Shown piece by piece: positions 25,289 through 33,437 of a stretch of 64,000 nt of DNA. The stretch is from assembly GCF_014692875.1 (NCBI RefSeq), contig NZ_CP061171.1, forward strand, positions 4,092,001 through 4,156,000, read 5' to 3'. The translations under genes and the position numbers were made by a program. This DNA comes from Pedobacter riviphilus. Its GTDB lineage: Bacteria; Bacteroidota; Bacteroidia; Sphingobacteriales; Sphingobacteriaceae. Position 1 is the first letter of the stretch, and every line of letters starts with the position of its first letter. A model generated the notes under the pieces. It saw nothing but the letters and a program-made list of their open reading frames with translations, had not been told where the DNA came from and did no database searches.

Positions 25289-26200
25289 CTACTGTACAAA
25301 CTGCATCCCGATTATTCCACAGATGGCCTTAAACAGGATCAATCCATCAATTACCATCAGATAATAAAGGATATTTTTTCTGCGGTGCATGGAATAGGCC
25401 ACGTAAATGGTCAGGATGAATGGCAACACATTAAATAAAACCTGTGGCACTCCAAATCCTTTGTAACTGGCAAATATACCTAAAGAAACTAAACCTATAA
25501 TCAGCAATGGAATGAGGATACTGAAGATTGTTCTGCGCAAACCATAACGTACAACAAAGGTTCTTAAATGTTTATTCGCATCGGTTGGGTAATCTTTAAT
25601 ATCAAAAATGATTGCATTAACCGTGCAGAACATCCAATTTTTAATAAATAGCCAAGTCCACAATACAGAATCATGGTAACCCACTCCTGTCTCAATTTTA
25701 AGCATAATTAGCGGTAACACATTGGCACAACAGGCCCATACGAAACCGATTACAAAAGCTTTTAACCAGCCCGTATTCCGAAGATTAAATTTGAGGAAAG
25801 ACCTGGGCAATAAACCGTAGTATAACCCTCCTGCAGTGATGATAATCAATATCGCTATCCAATAACTAAGCGGAAGGGCCAGAATATGCTGAAAGTTTTG
25901 GTAGAGGAGATTAATAGCCAACAGCATACAGCTTACAAAAAGTATTGCCTGGCTCCAATTGATAAATTGCTTATGCTTGAAATACCATTGATTGCGGGGA
26001 TTGGTTGAGGATGGTGCAGTAGAAACTTTATTGTAGGCGTAAGTATAATAGATGGTTGGTGCCAGAAAAAGCAATAGGTAGTAATTTAATGAATTAAATG
26101 GTAGCCTTAGTTGGAAGGTAGCTTCGAGTGTTAGGGCAACAGCCAGAATACCCACGAAGTAGTTTCCAAAAAAAACGAACCTGATCATTTTACCCAACAT
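25289..26200 (-). CDS. UbiA-like membrane protein
   Basis: 303 aa with about eight membrane helices. The segment FDIKDYPTDANKHLRTFVVR followed by YGLRRT resembles the second aspartate-rich motif of UbiA prenyltransferases (DxxxD-type with a following T-x-x-V-x-x-G). The first motif (NDxxDxxxD) is not found: the corresponding place reads YYTYAYNKVSTAPSSTNPRN. So this is either a divergent UbiA relative or one without prenyltransferase activity. Its start follows MLGKMIRFVFFGNYFVGILA. It is divergent from the VOC gene at 26356. Family assignment is moderate, function uncertain. Confidence 0.6.
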   Translation of the reverse strand: MLGKMIRFVFFGNYFVGILAVALTLEATFQLRLPFNSLNYYLLLFLAPTIYYTYAYNKVSTAPSSTNPRNQWYFKHKQFINWSQAILFVSCMLLAINLLYQNFQHILALPLSYWIAILIIITAGGLYYGLLPRSFLKFNLRNTGWLKAFVIGFVWACCANVLPLIMLKIETGVGYHDSVLWTWLFIKNWMFCTVNAIIFDIKDYPTDANKHLRTFVVRYGLRRTIFSILIPLLIIGLVSLGIFASYKGFGVPQVLFNVLPFILTIYVAYSMHRRKNILYYLMVIDGLILFKAICGIIGMQFVQ

Positions 26201-26355
26201 TTGCTACTGTTTATCGACAGGCAATTTCGGATATATAATTGAATAAGGTAAATAATAAAGTTGATTTTCTATTATCTTAGAGTTAACAACAAAAGCGATT
26301 AATAAATAGCTATTGCCAATTGGTTAAATTTATAATTCAAAAAGCTAACAACGAT

Positions 26356-26772
26356 ATGGAAGATTTAAAAAACTCAACTTCAACTGCCGATACCACCCCA
26401 AAAGTAACAGGGATTGGTGGCATTTTCTTTTTCTCAGACAATCCAAAAGAAACAAAAGACTGGTATGCGAAAAACTTAGGGGTAGAAGTTAACGCATGGG
26501 GATCAGTGAGTTTTGACTCCAGGAATATCAACAACCCTGATGAAGTTGAAACCTTGCAGTGGAGTCCGTTTAAAAAAGGGGATGAATATTTTTCGCCATC
26601 AAAAAAGGAATTCATGATCAATTATCGTGTTCAAAATCTTGAGGCGCTATTGGAGAAACTTAAAGAAAACGGTGTAACCATACTCGATGAAGTTGCCACT
26701 TATGATTTTGGAAAATTTGTCCATATTATGGATGCAGAAGGCAATAAAATTGAGTTATGGGAGCCTAGATAA
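26356..26772 (+). CDS. VOC family protein (glyoxalase/bleomycin-resistance fold)
   Basis: 138 aa from the ATG at 26356 (MEDLKNSTSTADTTPKVTGI). The frame is open 12 codons upstream to 26320, but those residues (MVKFIIQKANND) look like leader sequence. Core landmarks: VTGIGGIFFFSDNPKETKDW, YAKNLGVEVNAWGSVSFDS, YFSPSKKEFMINYRVQNLEA, ENGVTILDEVATYDFGKFVH, IMDAEGNKIELWEP. This is the beta-alpha-beta-beta-beta pair of the vicinal-oxygen-chelate fold, with a metal-site-like E in IELWEP. Single-domain, so it would act as a dimer. Substrate unknown; annotation as lactoylglutathione lyase would be an overstatement. Confidence 0.88.
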   Translation: MEDLKNSTSTADTTPKVTGIGGIFFFSDNPKETKDWYAKNLGVEVNAWGSVSFDSRNINNPDEVETLQWSPFKKGDEYFSPSKKEFMINYRVQNLEALLEKLKENGVTILDEVATYDFGKFVHIMDAEGNKIELWEPR

Positions 26773-26945
26773 CATGTTTAATCCATTTTATCCTCTGGTT
26801 GGATAGCTATCTGTTAAACCCAGCATTGCAAATAAGAGGTGAATGTATATTGAACTATTGGCTTTGAGTAGGAAATGACCACAATCTGAACAACGCTCCA
26901 TGCGTAACTTAGCACTCGTAAACAAACCGAGTTAATTTTTTGGAT

Positions 26946-26978
26946 ATAAAAAAAGTCTTCCAATAAATTGAAAGACTT
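26946..26978 (-). terminator. Rho-independent terminator of the first tRNA-Val
   Basis: On the minus strand: AAGTCTTTCAAT, loop TT, ATTGGAAGACTT, then TTTTTTT. It starts inside the encoded CCA end of the tRNA at 26981. Confidence 0.8.
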
Positions 26979-26980
26979 GG

Positions 26981-27055
26981 TGGGAAATGAGGGGTTCGAA
27001 CCCCCGACCCCCTCGGTGTAAACGAGGTGCTCTGAACCAGCTGAGCTAATTTCCC
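26981..27055 (-). tRNA. tRNA-Val (anticodon UAC), canonical copy
   Basis: 75 bases plus an encoded CCA (26978-26980). Acceptor GGGAAAT/ATTTCCC, D-arm GCTC ... GAGC, anticodon arm CCTCG-TTTACAC-CGAGG (anticodon TAC), T-arm GGGGG-TTCGAAC-CCCTC with one G-U pair. All stems close. The second copy at 27111 is the same except for one missing C in the 3' T-stem strand. It has its own terminator directly downstream. Confidence 0.95.
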
Positions 27056-27076
27056 TTCTTTGTATATGTAAGTTTG

Positions 27077-27108
27077 ATAAAAAAGCCCTTCAGTTTCCTG
27101 AAAGGCTT
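27077..27108 (-). terminator. Rho-independent terminator of the second tRNA-Val
   Basis: On the minus strand: AAGCCTTTCAG, loop GAAA, CTGAAGGGCTT, then TTTTTATC. One wobble/mismatch in the stem. It separates the two tRNA genes, so they are probably transcribed separately. Confidence 0.75.
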
Positions 27109-27110
27109 GG

Positions 27111-27184
27111 TGGGAAATGAGGGTTCGAACCCCCGACCCCCTCGGTGTAAACGAGGTGCTCTGAACCAGCTGAGCTAATTTCCC
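27111..27184 (-). tRNA. tRNA-Val (anticodon UAC), copy with a one-base T-arm deletion
   Basis: 74 bases plus encoded CCA (27108-27110). Identical to the gene at 26981 except that the T-arm reads TTCGAAC-CCTC instead of TTCGAAC-CCCTC. With a normal seven-base loop the T-stem loses a pair or pushes a mismatch into the acceptor stem; otherwise the loop drops to six bases. It is either a degrading duplicate or an assembly error in a C-run. Confidence 0.85.
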
Positions 27185-27278
27185 TTTTTATATTTGTCAA
27201 ACTTAATGCCCCATCCTCCGTTTGGGAATGCAAATATAGCGCTATAAAACTGTTCTGCAAATCTTTTTTTCTTTTTTT

Positions 27279-28004
27279 TCAACTTAACAAAGTTTCGAGG
27301 ATTTTATGCGATTGTACTACCCCGAATGAGGCAGTGTGTAAGGTATAGAATACCAACACCTTATCTAACAAAAACCGGCGCTGTGTATTGCTCATTTTTA
27401 TTTCGGAAATTTTTTCGAGTGGTGTATGAAAAAGCGAAATAAACCCGATAGCATCTTCCAATTGAAGGTAATTGGAATGAATGGGCAGTCTGGAGGTAAA
27501 CTCTCCCTCCTGCAGATCGAAATAAATCTGATCATTTCTTCTTTTCTCATTAGGAGAAAAACCTAAAAACCGGGTAAGTTTCAATAAAAACGACAGGTGA
27601 AAATTCGGATTGATCTCTTCAACTTCATCAAACCAGGCGATAGAATTAAAAATATAATCGAATAGATGCTCATCGGCCGATTGTTGCCTGATACTTTTAT
27701 ACAGTACCTCATTTAAAAAAATAACGATACTGGTTTTAATCATATCATATGGGATACTTTTAAAAACTGGCGTTTGCCTAACTTCAGATACCCTTTGAAT
27801 GTTGGTATTTGCTTTATGATAAACTACCATATCCAACAAATGGAGCGATTGCAGCATATTCATCTTAATCTTCGCCTTTGGCTTTTTAACACCATTAATG
27901 AGGTAAGACTGCATACCAAATTTATCAGTAAGCACCTGCACCACCACACTGCTTTCGCTGTAGTTTGTAGTCTTTAAAACTATGCCCCTAACTTTGTGCA
28001 ACAT
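27279..28004 (-). CDS. recO: DNA repair protein RecO
   Basis: 241 aa. N-terminal OB-fold: MLHKVRGIVLKTTNYSESSV, VQVLTDKFGMQSYLINGVKK, AKIKMNMLQSLHLLDMVVYH. The following helical part has VRQTPVFKSIPYDMIKTSIV, FLNEVLYKSIRQQSADEHLF and LSFLLKLTRFLGFSP. This is the RecO layout typical of Bacteroidota, which lack the zinc-binding cysteines in the C-terminal domain (no cysteines are seen here). RecO acts with RecR to load RecA on SSB-coated gaps. It lies after the tRNA pair and is divergent from the exporter gene at 28124. Confidence 0.92.
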   Translation of the reverse strand: MLHKVRGIVLKTTNYSESSVVVQVLTDKFGMQSYLINGVKKPKAKIKMNMLQSLHLLDMVVYHKANTNIQRVSEVRQTPVFKSIPYDMIKTSIVIFLNEVLYKSIRQQSADEHLFDYIFNSIAWFDEVEEINPNFHLSFLLKLTRFLGFSPNEKRRNDQIYFDLQEGEFTSRLPIHSNYLQLEDAIGFISLFHTPLEKISEIKMSNTQRRFLLDKVLVFYTLHTASFGVVQSHKILETLLS

Positions 28005-28123
28005 CCAATCAAAACAATTTTTTCAAAAGTATGTTATTTGTGCAAATTTAATTGTGCAAAAAGTAATCACGTTTTACAAATAAGATTAGTTTTGCCATTA
28101 ATATTATTAAAACTAAGCTGCAC

Positions 28124-30475
28124 ATGTGGGTTAAGCTATCGAGATTTATTCTTCAGAACCGTATCGCAATCATCGTATTTTTCGTATTAGGAACAATTTT
28201 TATGGCTTATCAGGCCAAAAATGTAAAACTCTCCTACACCGGGAGTAAAATCCTGCCTGTTACCGATAGCGCTTTCATCAAATACAATGCCTTTAAAAAA
28301 ACTTTCGGGGAAGATGGAAGTGCGATGGTGTTAGGGATACAATCGCCTGATATTTTTAAAAAAGAAGTTTACAACCAATGGGTTCAGCTTTCGAACGAGA
28401 TCCAGAAATTAAAAGGCATTAAGCAGGTTTTATCTTCAGGAAGGATTTTTCAACTGGAAAAAGATACTGTAAACCAAAAATTTATTTTAAAACCGTTACC
28501 TGGTGGCCTGGTTAAAACCAATACTGAGATGGATTCGATTAAGAACACCATTTATAGCAATCCTTTTTTTGAGGGGCTGGTTTACAACCGTCAGAATGCT
28601 ACCTTAATGGCCATTACTTTTGATACCAAAATCTTAAATACTGCTGAGCGTAACCCTATTTTAAAAGAGATTGAGGCAAAGGCAAAGGCTTTTCAAACGA
28701 CTACAAAAATTCAGGTGCATATTTCGGGCCTACCTTATATCCGCACTGCTGTAAGTAAACTGGTGAGTAACGAGTTTGTGTTGTTCTTAGGTTTATCAAT
28801 ATTGGTTTCTGCCCTGATCTTATTGTTTTTCTTCAAGAAATTCTATGCGGTGTTCTTTCCTATTTTAGTGGTAGTAATGGGGGTAATCTGGAGTATTGGC
28901 ACATTGGTACTGTTTGGTTTCGAACTTACTATTTTAACAGGGCTGATTCCACCACTTATTGTAATTATCGGTATTCCAAACAGTATTTTGTTGCTAAATA
29001 AATATCAGAATGAGCTCAGAAAGCATGGCGATAAACAAAAAGCTTTAAGCATAACCATCGAACGGATTGCTATTACCACGCTGATTGCGAACATTACTGC
29101 GGCTATCGGATTTGGGGTATTATATTTTACCGGAAGTGAACTTTTGATGCAATTTGGTAGTGTAGCCTCTATTAACGTAATGGTTACCTGGTTAATGTGT
29201 TTATGTCTGATCCCGATTATTTTTAGCTACTTACCAGCGCCCAAACTTAAGGCACAAAACCACGTTGAAGAAGGCTTTTTGCATAAATTATTAGTCAAAA
29301 CCGATACGCTGGTGCAGCATAAAAGTGGATTGATTTATATCGGAACGATTATCATATCCATCATTGCCTTTATTGGTGTGATGAAAATTAATGTTAATGG
29401 TTATGTGGTTGATGACCTACCTAAAAACTCGGAGATTTTAACGGATTTAAAGTTCTTTGAGAAAAATTTTGAGGGCATTTTACCCTTAGAAGTAAGCGTA
29501 GATACCAAGAAAAAGAATGGTGTTTTCAATTTAACCAATCTGAAAAGAATGGAGAAGCTGGAAAAGATGATTTCTTCCTATCCTGAGTTTTCGCGTTCTA
29601 TTTCGGTAAACATGGGCTTAAAATATGCTACTCAAGCCTTCTACAATAACGATTCTACCTTTTTCCGTTTGCCGGATAATTTAGAAAAGAATTTTATTTT
29701 GGCCTATATTGCCAATGGCGGCAAAGGAAATGCAAGTTTGTTAACCAACTTTATCAGCAAAGGAAATCAAAGTACGAGGATCAGTTTTCAAATGGCTGAT
29801 GTTGGCTCGAAACGTTTAGACGCTATAATGGCCGAGTTAAAACCGCGTATCGATAGTATCTTACCTCCATCTAAATTTGATGTAGAACTTACTGGCTCGA
29901 GCATTATCTTCTCGAAAGGGACTGATTATATGTTAAGGCATTTAGTAGAAAGCATTGCACTTGCTATTGTATTAATCTCTCTTTTAAGACTAGCACAGTT
30001 TAAGAGTTTGGGCATCATGTTTATTTCGCTATTGCCCAACATTGTTCCTTTAATTATTACCGCAGGGATTATGGGTTATTTTGGAATCTCCTTAAAACCT
30101 TCTACTATATTAATTTTTACCATCGCCTTTGGTTTAGCGTCCGATCAGACCATTTATTTCTTAACGCGTTATCAGCAGGAATTAAACCTGACCAATTTCA
30201 GTGTACCAAAAGTAATTACCGATACCATTACCGAAACAGGCGTGAGCATGACACATATCGCTTTAATCTTATTCTTCGGCTTCGGAATATTTACCGCCTC
30301 TACTTTCGGAGGAACGGTAGTACTTGGCCTGCTCCTATCCATAACCCTATTGGTGGCTTTAATTTTCAATTTAACTTTATTGCCAGCACTGGTATTATGG
30401 TTAGACAAAAAGAAAGTAAGGAAACTGGTATCTGATGAAGAATCCGCAAAAAATATTGGTGAGTTTGACCACTAA
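28124..30475 (+). CDS. RND/MMPL-family transporter
   Basis: 783 aa. One N-terminal helix (QNRIAIIVFFVLGTIFMAYQ), a large periplasmic loop, a five-helix block with LVVVMGVIWSIGTLVLFGFE and LTGLIPPLIVIIGIPNSILL, a second periplasmic loop, and a second block with IMGYFGISLKPSTILIFTIA and FGLASDQTIYFLTRYQQEL. This is the duplicated SSD/RND arrangement of the hydrophobe or HAE3-like (MMPL) exporters. The IGxxNSILLLNKYQ and FGLASDQTIYFLTRY segments are the typical conserved TM4/TM10 motifs. The cargo (lipid or hydrophobic molecule) is inferred from family habits. It stands alone; a shared bidirectional terminator follows. Confidence 0.88.
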   Translation: MWVKLSRFILQNRIAIIVFFVLGTIFMAYQAKNVKLSYTGSKILPVTDSAFIKYNAFKKTFGEDGSAMVLGIQSPDIFKKEVYNQWVQLSNEIQKLKGIKQVLSSGRIFQLEKDTVNQKFILKPLPGGLVKTNTEMDSIKNTIYSNPFFEGLVYNRQNATLMAITFDTKILNTAERNPILKEIEAKAKAFQTTTKIQVHISGLPYIRTAVSKLVSNEFVLFLGLSILVSALILLFFFKKFYAVFFPILVVVMGVIWSIGTLVLFGFELTILTGLIPPLIVIIGIPNSILLLNKYQNELRKHGDKQKALSITIERIAITTLIANITAAIGFGVLYFTGSELLMQFGSVASINVMVTWLMCLCLIPIIFSYLPAPKLKAQNHVEEGFLHKLLVKTDTLVQHKSGLIYIGTIIISIIAFIGVMKINVNGYVVDDLPKNSEILTDLKFFEKNFEGILPLEVSVDTKKKNGVFNLTNLKRMEKLEKMISSYPEFSRSISVNMGLKYATQAFYNNDSTFFRLPDNLEKNFILAYIANGGKGNASLLTNFISKGNQSTRISFQMADVGSKRLDAIMAELKPRIDSILPPSKFDVELTGSSIIFSKGTDYMLRHLVESIALAIVLISLLRLAQFKSLGIMFISLLPNIVPLIITAGIMGYFGISLKPSTILIFTIAFGLASDQTIYFLTRYQQELNLTNFSVPKVITDTITETGVSMTHIALILFFGFGIFTASTFGGTVVLGLLLSITLLVALIFNLTLLPALVLWLDKKKVRKLVSDEESAKNIGEFDH

Positions 30476-30530
30476 TGAGTTGGCAGTTTGGGGTTCAGGG
30501 GCCTAACTTAAAACAGAATAAACATCATTC

Positions 30531-30562
30531 ATAGCCTTGGGTTTAAACCCAAGGCTATTTTT
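30531..30562. terminator. Bidirectional terminator between the MMPL gene and the STN gene
   Basis: ATAGCCTTGGGTTT / AAACCCAAGGCTAT is a perfect 28-base palindromic hairpin at 30531-30558, followed by TTTT on the plus strand. The A-rich left flank gives a weaker T-tract on the minus strand, whose gene ends at 30561. Confidence 0.7.
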
Positions 30563-32417
30563 ATAAAACCACCAAGCCCACATTCCATCCTAGCCATCCT
30601 GTATATCTCGAATCGTTGAACGTGAAATCTTTATGTTTTTCCTGCAATAGTCCAAAATCACCAATTTTCGTATTTTGTTTGGTATGGTACACATTAACCG
30701 ATGGGCCACCCTGAATGGCCAGCCATTTATTTAACCTGATGTTTATCGGGAGTTCAAATTTGTTTAGCAGATTAATATAATCCCAGCTGCCTTGGTATAC
30801 AAATTGGCAGCTGATTTCGGGATTTAAGGAAACACTATTGAACAATTTCATTTCTTTTCCAAAACCCAGTCCACCGGTGTATATTTTTTCGACAGATTTT
30901 TTGTTCATACCGAACATCAGCATATTGTACAAACGTTTACTACCTCCTTTGTAGGTAAAGTTGTAAGTGGTACTTTCATTGGTACCAACACTAAATTTGT
31001 GATAGCCCTTTAATGCAACATTAATGAGCCCAATTGAATAGCCATCATTTTGATTTGAAATATTAAAAACTCCAAGCTGAACACCTTTTAAATTTTTAGC
31101 GTAATTGATTGCACCTGTTTGTAATCCACTTGCGGTATTTGCAGTATAATTTCCGAGTCCTGCTATATTTAATCCATTAGATTCTTTATTCAAGTTGACT
31201 ATTCCGGCAATCTGCATACCATGCGATTCTCCGTTCACGATATTGCTGGCAAGCCCAATTTGAACGCCTTCCTGTTTTTCAGGGATAAGGTTTAGCGTCC
31301 CAATCTGAAAGCCATTAAAGTTTTTGCCAATATCATTTAAACCTAATGACACCTGCATCCCCCTGAAATCCTGATTCACTTTGTTATAAATCCCACCTAT
31401 CTGAAAGCCTTCAAAACTCTTGCCTACACGGTTATAAGCTAAAGCAATCTGAGCGGCCTGGACATCGCCTATTACATCATTAAAAAAGCCAGCTATCTGT
31501 GCTCCGCGTACATTTCCCCCAACCAGGTTAAAAGCTCCGGCAAACTGGAAATACTGCACATTGCTTTTGTTGATATTGAAAATAAAACCAATTTCACCCC
31601 CATCTACCCCTGCGCTATAAGCGCCAATAACATTAAGCGAAAATTTGTTCACTACCTGACCGCTCAATGAGCCATGTGAGTTTAAACTAGGAATAAGCGA
31701 AAACTGAAACGGGGCTTTAGAGATAAAACCACCGATATTAATCGACTGGATTTTCTGTTGTGCCGTAACCAAAGTATTACCCAACCAGGTCCTTTCTACA
31801 TCGCCCAAATTGCCACTCAAAAATCTTTCGTCAGAGTCTTCCTTTCTATTGGTAATGTTCACTTCAGCCAGGAAATGAGTAACAGTAGACTTATAATTTT
31901 CTTTACTTACCGTTAACGATATAGGCTGTGTGATGTTTTTTAACCGCATCAAAAAATAACCGTTCCCATCCGATATTTCGGAAACCAACAGATTTCGCTC
32001 GTAAATACTAGCATCTCGGATTGGTTTATTGGTCTGTTTATCTACCACCTGGCCCGTAATGGTATAATGCTCGGGGTTACCAACCGATTCGTTAACCAAC
32101 AAAACCAGTTCGAGCGGCGCATACCTGATAATCACAAAATTACCAGATTGGCGGTATTCGAACTTATGATTTAATATTTTATCGAGCGTTTCGGCAATAT
32201 TTAAGTTGTTTTCGTGAATACTGATTAAACTGTCTACAGGTAATATATTACTGTTGTAAGAAAATCTGAATCCGCCTCTCTCCTCTATCATCGCCAATAC
32301 TGAACCTAGTTTTTGCTGCTCGATATTGAGGGAGATATTTCTGGATAAATTGGATTGTGCTTTTATGTTGGAACTGAAAAAAAGGAGAAAAATAACAGTG
32401 ATTTTGAGCGTACGCAT
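30561..32417 (-). CDS. Secreted STN - CarboxypepD_reg protein with 16-residue solenoid-like repeats
   Basis: 618 aa. Signal peptide MRTLKITVIFLLFFSSNIKA. Residues about 27-98 are an STN (secretin/TonB N-terminal) domain: NISLNIEQQKLGSVLAMIEE, RGGFRFSYNSNILPVDSLIS, ETLDKILNHKFEYRQSGNFV. Residues about 117-190 are a carboxypeptidase-regulatory-like beta-sandwich (ITGQVVDKQTNKPIRDASIY). No plug or TonB barrel follows. Instead, residues about 285-465 hold roughly a dozen 14-16-residue repeats with consensus x-G-x-Q-I-G-x-x-N (GAQIAGFFN, GFQIGGIYN, GVQIGLASN, GMQIAGIVN, GVQLGVFN). These resemble the LA_2272-type surface repeat proteins. A C-terminal ~150-residue beta-rich part follows. It is the third gene of the sigma-FecR operon, the slot usually taken by a TonB-dependent receptor. 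Confidence 0.82.
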   Translation of the reverse strand: MRTLKITVIFLLFFSSNIKAQSNLSRNISLNIEQQKLGSVLAMIEERGGFRFSYNSNILPVDSLISIHENNLNIAETLDKILNHKFEYRQSGNFVIIRYAPLELVLLVNESVGNPEHYTITGQVVDKQTNKPIRDASIYERNLLVSEISDGNGYFLMRLKNITQPISLTVSKENYKSTVTHFLAEVNITNRKEDSDERFLSGNLGDVERTWLGNTLVTAQQKIQSINIGGFISKAPFQFSLIPSLNSHGSLSGQVVNKFSLNVIGAYSAGVDGGEIGFIFNINKSNVQYFQFAGAFNLVGGNVRGAQIAGFFNDVIGDVQAAQIALAYNRVGKSFEGFQIGGIYNKVNQDFRGMQVSLGLNDIGKNFNGFQIGTLNLIPEKQEGVQIGLASNIVNGESHGMQIAGIVNLNKESNGLNIAGLGNYTANTASGLQTGAINYAKNLKGVQLGVFNISNQNDGYSIGLINVALKGYHKFSVGTNESTTYNFTYKGGSKRLYNMLMFGMNKKSVEKIYTGGLGFGKEMKLFNSVSLNPEISCQFVYQGSWDYINLLNKFELPINIRLNKWLAIQGGPSVNVYHTKQNTKIGDFGLLQEKHKDFTFNDSRYTGWLGWNVGLVVL

Positions 32418-32423
32418 TGGTTT

Positions 32424-33374
32424 TTACTTAAGTTTAATTATACCCTGTCCGTATTCTACCTTAATCTTAAAAGTTTCGGCAATTACATTCAGGATTTCTT
32501 TAAGCGATTCGTTTTTAAATGTTGTACTGATTGGAAGCGACTTTAATGCAGGATTTACAATAACAATATTGGATTTAAATTTTTCATTAAGTACAGCCAC
32601 AAGATCGTTAAGCGGCGTTCCATCGCAAACCAATTCATTCGAATAATAGTAATTGTACAGTTTGCCCTGATTTTCTCCCTTAGATAAATGCCGTTGATCT
32701 TCACTAACTTCTACCCGCTCTCCAGCAGTTAAACGTACACTATCATTTTGATTGTTTACCTTAACGATCCCGCTTTCTACAATTACTACAACATCTTTTC
32801 CGTTACTTTTCACATTAAACGCCGTACCTACAACAGTTACCTGAACATCGTTAACGCTGATGATAAAAGGCTTCGATTTGTCGGCACTGACCTTAAAAAA
32901 AGCCTCTCCTTTTAATTTCACGTCACGGGTTTTATTAAAAAATCCACCTACAAAAGAAAGTGCAGATTGTTTATTCAGTATTGCGGTAGAACCATCAGGC
33001 AGCGCTTGTGTTAAAGTGCTTTCTCCACTATTTACATTTATTTTATTACCGATTAAATTGTTGTAGAAAAATAAGCCGGCACTAAAAAATATAAATACCA
33101 CAGCCACCCAACGTAAAATAAATGTATTGCTGATTGTTTTTTTTTCGGTTTCTAAACGAGCATTTAATCGTGCTAAAGCCTGCTGTTCGTCAATTTCAGG
33201 ATCGATCTGAAGTTTGCTTTTCTCCAGTATTGTCTTAAAATCTTCTAGTTGCTTGCGGTTATCCAGATTTGATGCTGCCCAAGCTTCAACCTGCTCAATT
33301 TCGGGCACAGTAGCTTCTCCGAGCAAGTATTTTGCCAGTAAATCATCATTAATATTTGTATAATTTTTATTCAT
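32424..33374 (-). CDS. FecR family anti-sigma / sigma-regulator protein
   Basis: 316 aa. Cytosolic N-terminus with DLLAKYLLGEATVPEIEQVE and AWAASNLDNRKQLEDF (anti-sigma region), one membrane helix at about residues 86-105 (FILRWVAVVFIFFSAGLFFY), then the periplasmic FecR domain: GESTLTQALPDGSTAILNKQ, LSFVGGFFNKTRDVKLKGEA, FFKVSADKSKPFIISVNDVQ, VTVVGTAFNVKS. A DUF4974-type tail closes it, with DLVAVLNEKFKSNIVIVNPA and LPISTTFKNESLKEILNVIA. The layout is typical of Bacteroidota FecR. It should hold the ECF sigma factor and receive a signal through an STN domain; the STN protein is the next gene (6-base gap). It is four bases downstream of the repaired sigma-factor stop. Confidence 0.92.
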   Translation of the reverse strand: MNKNYTNINDDLLAKYLLGEATVPEIEQVEAWAASNLDNRKQLEDFKTILEKSKLQIDPEIDEQQALARLNARLETEKKTISNTFILRWVAVVFIFFSAGLFFYNNLIGNKINVNSGESTLTQALPDGSTAILNKQSALSFVGGFFNKTRDVKLKGEAFFKVSADKSKPFIISVNDVQVTVVGTAFNVKSNGKDVVVIVESGIVKVNNQNDSVRLTAGERVEVSEDQRHLSKGENQGKLYNYYYSNELVCDGTPLNDLVAVLNEKFKSNIVIVNPALKSLPISTTFKNESLKEILNVIAETFKIKVEYGQGIIKLK

Positions 33375-33437
33375 AAGCTTATTTCAATAAAATAAAAATG
33401 AGGATCAGAAAATCTACTACCCTAAGGCGCAAAATCT

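Noticed and set aside
26981..27184. tRNA-Val pair as a phage or ICE attachment site
   Set aside because: No integrase, no direct-repeat copy of the tRNA 3' end elsewhere in the window, and each gene is followed by its own terminator.
31080..31560. Regular short repeats that could be mistaken for a CRISPR array
   Set aside because: The periodicity is in the protein (16-residue G-x-Q-I-G-x-x-N units) and the DNA repeats are not identical; no cas genes.
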